A stretch of DNA of 64,000 bases from Phycisphaerales bacterium (GTDB lineage: Bacteria > Planctomycetota > Phycisphaerae > Phycisphaerales > UBA5793), in assembly GCA_020852515.1 (NCBI GenBank), contig JADZAS010000036.1, positions 1-64,000 of the forward strand. Reading direction: 5' to 3'. This document shows positions 59,342 through 64,000 of the stretch, piece by piece. Within the stretch, counting starts at the first letter, position 1. Each line of letters starts with the position of its first letter. The notes beneath the pieces are model-generated. The model did not search any database. It saw nothing but the letters and a program-made list of their open reading frames with translations, and was not told the origin of the DNA. A program made the position numbers and the translations under genes.

Positions 59342-59719
59342 ATGACGACGCGAACCACCAACGAGACCACGACGGCGATGAGCCTCGATGAACTGCTCGC
59401 CCTGCCCAGCAACGACCTGTTCAACCGCATCAGCGAGATGGCCACGGCGATGCCGGAGCACGAGAAGACGCTCAAGGCCTTGTACTTCGCCATTGACGAG
59501 TACCAGACGCAATCGAAGTACCTCGCGCGGGACTTCGGAAATGCGAAGCGCCATGCCGAGGAAGGCGAGCAGCACGCGGCCAGCGGCATTCGGTGCGACG
59601 CCGCATGGCTGCTCTCCGACGCGCAGCGCATCGCCGAGGACGCCGCGAAACGGCAGCACGCCGCCGACACCGCCAAGCTGCTCCTCCACATCCTGCCCGA
59701 AGGCATCTTCACGAAGTGA
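59342..59719 (+). CDS. Hypothetical protein, first gene of cassette 2
   Basis: 125 residues, MTTRTTNETTTAMSLDELLA..., fully helical and charged (YLARDFGNAKRHAEEGEQHA). It shares only MTTRTTN with the gene in the same slot of cassette 1, so the slot has been re-filled behind an identical leader and start. AAAGGAG upstream. Function unknown. Confidence 0.65.
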   Translation: MTTRTTNETTTAMSLDELLALPSNDLFNRISEMATAMPEHEKTLKALYFAIDEYQTQSKYLARDFGNAKRHAEEGEQHAASGIRCDAAWLLSDAQRIAEDAAKRQHAADTAKLLLHILPEGIFTK

Positions 59720-59758
59720 CCACGAGGCGCGATCGACGCGCCGGAAAGGACCACCACC

Positions 59759-60013
59759 ATGACCATCAGACAAATCACCATCAAGGGCGAGCGAGGCGAT
59801 GTCGAGATTCGCGACGCCGACTACGGAGCGCAGATTCTGTTCGGCGAGACCTGCCTCGAACTCTCGCGCCACAGCGGCGACGACGAACGCTGGGTCGCCG
59901 CGACGGCGACGGCCAAGGCCATCTACGGCAGCGACCGCCACGGCCGGCCGCGCTGCACCAACTCCGAAATCCACGCGGTGCGCCTCGAGATTGAGCGCGT
60001 CGCCGGCTGCTGA
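59759..60013 (+). CDS. Conserved cassette protein, 84 aa (copy 2)
   Basis: MTIRQITIKGERGDVEIRDA, DYGAQILFGETCLEL, ends RVAGC. Paralogue of 8608-8862 with equal length and about three quarters identical residues by hand count. AAAGGA upstream. Confidence 0.75.
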   Translation: MTIRQITIKGERGDVEIRDADYGAQILFGETCLELSRHSGDDERWVAATATAKAIYGSDRHGRPRCTNSEIHAVRLEIERVAGC

Positions 60014-60061
60014 ACCACCACCACGCGGCGCCGCACCGGCGTCAGAAAGGAAGCAATCGCC

Positions 60062-60280
60062 ATGACACCAATCTTCAAGACCAATCCGCACGGCGTCCAC
60101 GAGGTTCTCGTCGGAGATCCCGCCAGTGAAGAGGAGCGCGGGCTCGTGACCATCCGAGAGGGTGACCGCGAAATGACCTTCACCGCCGAGGAGATGACCA
60201 ACCTCGCCATCCAGTGGCTCGGCTACACCCACGGCTACGAATGGACGGGCTCGGGGCTGGTGCCGCGCCGGACGCGGTGA
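60062..60280 (+). CDS. Hypothetical protein, 72 aa, unique to cassette 2
   Basis: MTPIFKTNPHGVHEVLVGDP, then LVTIREGDREMTFTAEEMTN; a small alpha/beta protein without motifs. No counterpart lies between the matching genes of cassette 1, so it was inserted here or lost there. AAAGGAAG upstream. Confidence 0.6.
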   Translation: MTPIFKTNPHGVHEVLVGDPASEEERGLVTIREGDREMTFTAEEMTNLAIQWLGYTHGYEWTGSGLVPRRTR

Positions 60281-60319
60281 ACCGAGACTCGGGCCCAATT
60301 CCACAACGAGAGGAGCACC

Positions 60320-60556
60320 ATGAGCACCACACGCGACAACCAGTTGAACACCATCGCCCGCGAGGTCCTCGGCCTCGAGACCTTGGCCACCCGCAACAGC
60401 GACCGCCTCGACTTCCACGACACCGCGGTGTGGTGCGTGAAGGAAGCGCTCGAGCGGGCGTACGAGGCAGGACGCCAGTCGGCGCGGCCGACCAAGGCCG
60501 TGTGCCCCGCCTGCGGCCGCAAGATCGAAATCACGCCGCTGCCCAGCGGCAAGTGA
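60320..60556 (+). CDS. DUF6900-like small protein (copy 2)
   Basis: 78 residues: IAREVLGLETLATRNSDR, LDFHDTAVWCVKEALERAY, then CPACGRKIEI. Paralogue of 8893-9129, same length and start. GAGAGGAG upstream. Confidence 0.75.
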   Translation: MSTTRDNQLNTIAREVLGLETLATRNSDRLDFHDTAVWCVKEALERAYEAGRQSARPTKAVCPACGRKIEITPLPSGK

Positions 60557-60568
60557 GAGAGGAGCATC

Positions 60569-60877
60569 ATGAAGACCAGCGCCATCAAGATTGACAGAAA
60601 TCGCACCGCCCGCCGCAACGGCGCCGGCGCGCCCAACGTGGTCATCCGCGAGGCGTGCGACCGCGACGGCGTCGTCCTGGGCCACCTCGTCGCCAGCCAC
60701 GACGGCACGGCCGAGGGCATCGTCGCCGCCGCACGCCGCGCGACGCAGCGCATGTTCGACGCCTTCGCCGACGCGTGCAACGTGAACAGCCGCATCATCG
60801 CGACCGACGGGGCGGGCCGGCCGCGCTGGTCGGTGTCGCCGAACTTTGCAGTCATCGAAGAACTCGCCGCCGCGTGA
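60569..60877 (+). CDS. Conserved cassette protein, 102 aa (copy 2)
   Basis: MKTSAIKIDRNRTARRNGAG, then NVVIREACDRDGVVLGHLVA. Paralogue of 9142-9450; the first 20 residues diverge while the middle is nearly identical. The spacer to the next gene is also conserved between cassettes. Confidence 0.72.
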   Translation: MKTSAIKIDRNRTARRNGAGAPNVVIREACDRDGVVLGHLVASHDGTAEGIVAAARRATQRMFDAFADACNVNSRIIATDGAGRPRWSVSPNFAVIEELAAA

Positions 60878-60925
60878 CGGCGGGCCATTTCCACCAACCG
60901 CTGCATCAACGAAAGGAGCAGCACC

Positions 60926-62017
60926 ATGAAGAAGAACGAGGTCCAGATCGGGAACACGTACACCGCGAAGGTGTCCGGCAAGATCGCCAGGGTGCGCATC
61001 GACGCCGAGAATCGCAATGGCGGCTGGGACGCGACCAACCTTGAGACGAAGAAGAAGGTTCGCATCAAGAGCGCCCAGCGATTGCGGGCCGAAGTCGGCT
61101 CGCCGCCGAAAGCGAGCACGACGCCGCCGCCTGCGGGCAGCGACAACAAGGACGCCAATCCGGCCTCCGGCATGAAGCCCGGGGGCCGCGTTGTTGACCG
61201 GGACGCGCAGCGCATCGCCGAGCGCGATGCCAAGGCCGCGGCCAAGGGCCTGGTCATGAAGACCGAGATCGTCATGGGCAAGGAGAGATCGCGCTGGGTG
61301 AAGAAGGCCGAGCAGGCCGCGGCGCAGCAGGGCACGCCGGACGCGAAGACACCGGCCGACGCACAGTCCGCCGAGAAGCGCAAGGGCCGGCGCACGCCGC
61401 CGCGCATCGCGCTGGTCAACAAGGACCAGTACGCCGAGATCGCCAAGCAGGTCGAGAGCCTGCCCACCAGCCGCAACCACGTGTGCTGGAAGAAGAACGG
61501 CAAGTTGTACGAATTGTTCTTCCGCGTCGATGGCCGCACGCCGCTGCTCTACCGCGCGCCGGCGACCTCGGCCGTCGATGAGAAGACCGGCTGCCGCGAG
61601 GAGGATGCCGTCGGCACGGTGACGGGCGTCTTCCACATCAAGCAGAGCATCAAGCAACTCACCGGCAAATCGCCGGCGCAGATCGGCATCACCATGCCGC
61701 CCGACCGCGGCGCGCCCAAGGCGCGCGGCGAGACGACGAAGAAGACGACCGGCGGCAAGGCCGACGCCAAGCCGCGAAGGAAGCGCGAGGGCCTGAGTGG
61801 CCTCGACGCCGCAGCGCAGGTCCTGGGGCGGGCGAAAGAGCCCCTCGACGCCAAGACCATCGCCGAGCGCGCCATCGCGGCGGGCTGGAAGACCAACGGC
61901 GCGACGCCGCACGCGACCTTGTACGCCGCGATGATCCGTGAGATCAAGGCCATGGGCAAGGATGCGCGGTTCATCAAAGCCGTCAAGGGCCGGTTCACGG
62001 CCCGGAAAGGAGCGTGA
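60926..62017 (+). CDS. HARE-HTH domain protein (copy 2)
   Basis: 363 residues, exactly as long as its paralogue at 9496-10587. The SH3/KOW-like N-terminus ([20 protein letters not shown]) and the C-terminal HARE-HTH winged helix ([20 protein letters not shown]) are nearly unchanged; the linker varies in residues but keeps length overall. The conservation of both ends suggests DNA binding is the selected property. AAAGGAG upstream. Confidence 0.75.
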   Translation: MKKNEVQIGNTYTAKVSGKIARVRIDAENRNGGWDATNLETKKKVRIKSAQRLRAEVGSPPKASTTPPPAGSDNKDANPASGMKPGGRVVDRDAQRIAERDAKAAAKGLVMKTEIVMGKERSRWVKKAEQAAAQQGTPDAKTPADAQSAEKRKGRRTPPRIALVNKDQYAEIAKQVESLPTSRNHVCWKKNGKLYELFFRVDGRTPLLYRAPATSAVDEKTGCREEDAVGTVTGVFHIKQSIKQLTGKSPAQIGITMPPDRGAPKARGETTKKTTGGKADAKPRRKREGLSGLDAAAQVLGRAKEPLDAKTIAERAIAAGWKTNGATPHATLYAAMIREIKAMGKDARFIKAVKGRFTARKGA

Positions 62018-62020
62018 TCG

Positions 62021-62239
62021 ATGGACCGCCATGTCCAACGACTTCTCGCACACGCCGACCAGGCTCGCGCCACGATGCGCGACACCCTGGCCGAAATGCC
62101 CGCGAGCGACAAGGCCGCACTGATCCGTACCTGCGCAGCCGGCGACCTCGCCGGGTTCGACGAGCGCACCGCGCTGCTCGTCGGGCTGCTGGCCATCGTC
62201 GCCATCTTCGACCTGAGCGAATCGCGAAAGGAGGACTGA
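62021..62239 (+). CDS. Hypothetical protein, 72 aa, unique to cassette 2
   Basis: MDRHVQRLLAHADQARATMR ... LLVGLLAIVAIFDLSESRKED. An amphipathic helix followed by a hydrophobic segment that could be one membrane helix. Absent between the matching genes in cassette 1. AAAGGAG upstream. Confidence 0.6.
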   Translation: MDRHVQRLLAHADQARATMRDTLAEMPASDKAALIRTCAAGDLAGFDERTALLVGLLAIVAIFDLSESRKED

Positions 62240-62242
62240 TCC

Positions 62243-62446
62243 ATGCTGCGAATGGTCGTGCTCGTCAAGAAGTCCACGCTCCACATCCTCGCCGAGCATT
62301 CGGAGCAGGACATGGGGCCGATCGTCGAACTCAACGACACCGAGGCGCTGGTCATGCTGACCGCCGAGGTTGTCGCGCGCCTCATCGCCCTTGCCAAGCC
62401 GGAGGATGAACGCCTCGACGATGTCATCCACCGGCTGGCGCTTTGA
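62243..62446 (+). CDS. Conserved cassette protein, 67 aa (copy 2)
   Basis: MLRMVVLVKKSTLHILAEHS ... LDDVIHRLAL. Paralogue of 10591-10791. AAAGGAGG upstream. In this cassette a further copy of the leader follows directly, which is not the case in cassette 1. Confidence 0.7.
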   Translation: MLRMVVLVKKSTLHILAEHSEQDMGPIVELNDTEALVMLTAEVVARLIALAKPEDERLDDVIHRLAL

Positions 62447-62459
62447 GAAAGGACCGATG

Positions 62460-62658
62460 TCGGCCAACACGGCGCCAAGTTCGGCGTTGCCTGGCACATG
62501 CCTGGCGCCCCGCCCACACGTCGCGGCCGCTTCCCCACAATCTGCGAAAGCTGCTCGAATCCTCGACAATTCCCCTTGCATCTTCGCGCAGCTCATGCCC
62601 TCATGTGTGCGATGCGAGGCGGAATGGGCCGCCCACGAACACCAGCGAAAGGACGAAA
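62460..62658 (+). repeat. Conserved leader, copy 3
   Basis: A third, internal copy: CCAACACGGCG, CCTGGCA/CCTGGCG boxes at 62490 and 62501 (again 11 bp apart), TTCCCCACAATCTGCGAA, and the hairpin with outer arms TTGCA/TGCGA (one G-U pair replacing A-U) and inner CATG-CCCT-CATG. It lacks the TTGTGC half of the palindrome present in the other two. Confidence 0.62.
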
Positions 62659-62853
62659 ATGAATTGTGATCGTGATGACAACCTGGTCGAACCGGAAGAC
62701 GCGTGCCCGGAATGCGGCGAGCGGCGCGTCGATGAACTGATCTGGCAGAACGATGAAGATGGCCAGGTCCGCTGCGCCAGCTGCGGCTTCTTCTACATCC
62801 CGCCGAATCGGCGGCCCGCGGAAGGAGGTGATGATCATGACGAGCAGTCATGA
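62659..62853 (+). CDS. Small zinc-ribbon protein (copy 2)
   Basis: 64 residues: MNCDRDDNLVEPEDACPECG, then VRCASCGFFYIPPN; two Cys pairs as in its paralogue at 10809-11000. The start is fixed by AAAGGA and by the end of the leader. It overlaps the next gene by 17 bp. Confidence 0.7.
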   Translation: MNCDRDDNLVEPEDACPECGERRVDELIWQNDEDGQVRCASCGFFYIPPNRRPAEGGDDHDEQS

Positions 62854-63364
62854 GACGACCACGCTGCGCCAGGTTCTGCTCGCGGCCCAGCGTCTGCTCG
62901 AAGCGCGCGAGGACCAGATGGTCACCGCCGAGGAATGGGAGGCGCTCGCCGACGCCGTCAACGCGGCGACGGAAAAGCCCGCCGGCGGACCCGGCGAGTC
63001 CTTCGCCGTGGACGCGGCCAGCGGCGCGCTGCTGCGTCGCGTCGTACCGAAGCGCGGCCAGCCCTACGAACATTCGTGTTCCCGGGCGGTCTACGAAGAC
63101 GTCGCTCACGCCATCGACCTGATGGGCAGCGCCGCCTTCACGCTCGAGGAGATTCGCACCAAGGTGGGCGACGGCGACGAGTCGAAGATGCCGCCGTGGT
63201 CGCAGGTCGCCACGGCCGTCGCGTTCCTCAAGGAACGATCGTGCATCGTGCCCGGCCGCGAGCGCAAGCATGTCGCCGCCACCGACGACACCTGGCTCGA
63301 CGCGATGATCGAGTATCACGCACTGCGCGAAAAGGGGCCGGGGGAGGTGGACCCAAGCGAGTAG
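62837..63364 (+). CDS. Conserved cassette protein with winged-helix-like segment (copy 2)
   Basis: 175 residues. The last 125 parallel the gene at 10981-11364 (SGALLRRVVPKRGQPYEHSC, AAFTLEEIRTKVG, VAFLKERSCIV). The first 50 (TTTLRQVLLAAQRLLEARED) are an additional helical hairpin. ATG choices are 62831 and 62837; the latter gives better spacing to GGAGG. Confidence 0.7.
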   Translation: MTSSHETTTLRQVLLAAQRLLEAREDQMVTAEEWEALADAVNAATEKPAGGPGESFAVDAASGALLRRVVPKRGQPYEHSCSRAVYEDVAHAIDLMGSAAFTLEEIRTKVGDGDESKMPPWSQVATAVAFLKERSCIVPGRERKHVAATDDTWLDAMIEYHALREKGPGEVDPSE

Positions 63365-63387
63365 CCCGCCAACCGGCCTCACCCATT

Positions 63388-63418
63388 CACAGCCGCAGCG
63401 CCCGCCGCCGCGGCTGTG
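63388..63418 (+). terminator. Hairpin closing cassette 2
   Basis: Arms CACAGCCGC and GCGGCTGTG with a GC-rich loop, followed by TCTGCGGG as in cassette 1 (11388-11415). No T run. Position and sequence are conserved while flanking bases differ. Confidence 0.52.
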
Positions 63419-63454
63419 TCTGCGGGAATGCTCTAGCCTGCAACCATCAGTACA

Positions 63455-64000
63455 ATGAACATCATGCTCCGGTGGGCACTTCGCATCGCCATCTTCTTGC
63501 TGCTCGGCGCGATCGTGAATGTTGCGGTGGCGTGGGGATGCGCACTGCTGCATGGCCCGGCGACCGGCCGATACGTGCACGATCCCCGCGAAGAACGTCG
63601 GGTGCTGTGGATCAACAGGCGATTCGGACACATGACCGTGAGCGGGTTCGAGCGATCCGGATCGTTGCTCTACCAAGATCCGGATTCGGTTAAGCAGTAT
63701 CGTGGCGACGTTTGGTGGCGAACCGATGATGTGTTTCCGATCGGTTGGTCGTTTGCGATCGCCAGCGGATGGCCGCGATTGAGCATGACGGGGCGGGTTC
63801 TGCTCATCGATGACCTGAAGTCGGTGGACGAGGTTCAGTGGGTAATCCAACTGGAAGACAAGATGCCGTTGCCCGATGCCGGCCAGTTCCTGCCACTCCG
63901 GCCATACTGGCCCGGCCTCGCTTCGAACACGGTGTTCTTCGCCATGCTGACGTGGATGATCACAGCCGTGAGGATCGCCCTTCGGAATCGGTGGCGCACC
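63455..64000 (+). CDS. Membrane protein, homologue of 11452-12087, partial
   Basis: The frame is open to the window edge. MNIMLRWALRIAIFLLLGAI gives TM1 almost identical to its paralogue; the extracytoplasmic part differs, and a second TM begins near the end (NTVFFAMLTWMITAVRIAL). By analogy a C-terminal zinc ribbon should follow outside the window. Confidence 0.68.
   Translation, partial: MNIMLRWALRIAIFLLLGAIVNVAVAWGCALLHGPATGRYVHDPREERRVLWINRRFGHMTVSGFERSGSLLYQDPDSVKQYRGDVWWRTDDVFPIGWSFAIASGWPRLSMTGRVLLIDDLKSVDEVQWVIQLEDKMPLPDAGQFLPLRPYWPGLASNTVFFAMLTWMITAVRIALRNRWRT

Larger units (their letters stand above)
27495..64000. mobile_element. Second integrated element / genomic island at tRNA-Ala (left part)
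   Basis: The left boundary is a 44-nt 3' fragment of tRNA-Ala(GGC). Contents are nearly all accessory: several defence-like operons, a cyclodipeptide synthase cluster, an envelope cassette, several broken genes, and at the right a paralogous copy of the prophage small-gene cassette. The right end is outside the window. The orientation of the tRNA fragment means the intact tRNA-Ala and probably an integrase lie to the right, as the tRNA-Asp and integrase do for prophage A. Confidence 0.65.

Overview
The window is GC-rich, densely coded bacterial DNA that looks planctomycete, most likely Phycisphaerae-like. Pointers are a DUF1580-type protein, an exported protein built of repeated VGG-x-F / R-(I/V)-A-(K/R)-W units, membrane proteins with a C-terminal zinc ribbon, and mostly AGGAG-type ribosome binding sites. 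This is inference from gene content; there is no rRNA in the window to confirm it.

Region A (1-22371) is the right part of a tailed-phage prophage integrated at the 3' end of tRNA-Asp(GTC) (22372-22445). Reading leftwards from the tRNA it carries a tyrosine integrase, a DUF4209/HEPN-like cargo gene, an operator region, a replication operon (DUF1580-like protein, small protein, primase-helicase, origin-like repeats), a DNA-binding protein, a methyltransferase, a plus-strand cassette of nine small genes, the terminase, two cargo genes and the start of the head genes (gpW-like protein, lambda-type portal cut by the window edge).

Region B (22372-27466) is ordinary chromosome: tRNA-Asp and an RND efflux pair (periplasmic adaptor plus inner-membrane pump).

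Region C (27495 to beyond 64000) starts with a 44-nt 3' fragment of tRNA-Ala(GGC), which marks one end of a second integrated element. It carries, in order: an unknown minus-strand gene; a minus-strand operon of DUF2130 protein, nitrilase-fold protein and Rad50-like ATPase, with a truncated Mrr-type nuclease upstream; a plus-strand defence-like operon (AIPR protein, PLD-SNF2 helicase, a sigma-70-like protein, an Eco57I-class N6-adenine methyltransferase, a frameshifted winged-helix gene, a HExxH protein); a minus-strand cluster (SSS-family transporter, unknown protein, probable cyclodipeptide synthase, GNAT acetyltransferase); and a plus-strand envelope cassette with ExbB-like, ExbD-like and TonB/TolA-like proteins.

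At 58.8-64.0 kb the same small-gene cassette seen at 7.9-12.1 kb of the prophage appears again, in the same order and orientation, behind a truncated gene resembling an HNH nuclease. The simplest reading is that region C is a phage-derived island built on the same chassis as prophage A, with the packaging and head genes replaced by defence and accessory cargo. Its replication genes, integrase and intact tRNA-Ala should then lie just right of the window.

Strongest candidates for something new: (1) the sigma-70-like protein in the defence operon, whose N-terminal domain is shared with the methyltransferase encoded next to it; (2) the DUF2130/nitrilase/SMC operon; (3) the cyclodipeptide synthase cluster; (4) the ExbB/ExbD-like cassette, whose ExbD lacks the usual membrane aspartate; (5) a leader of about 200 bp found three times ahead of small-gene transcripts.
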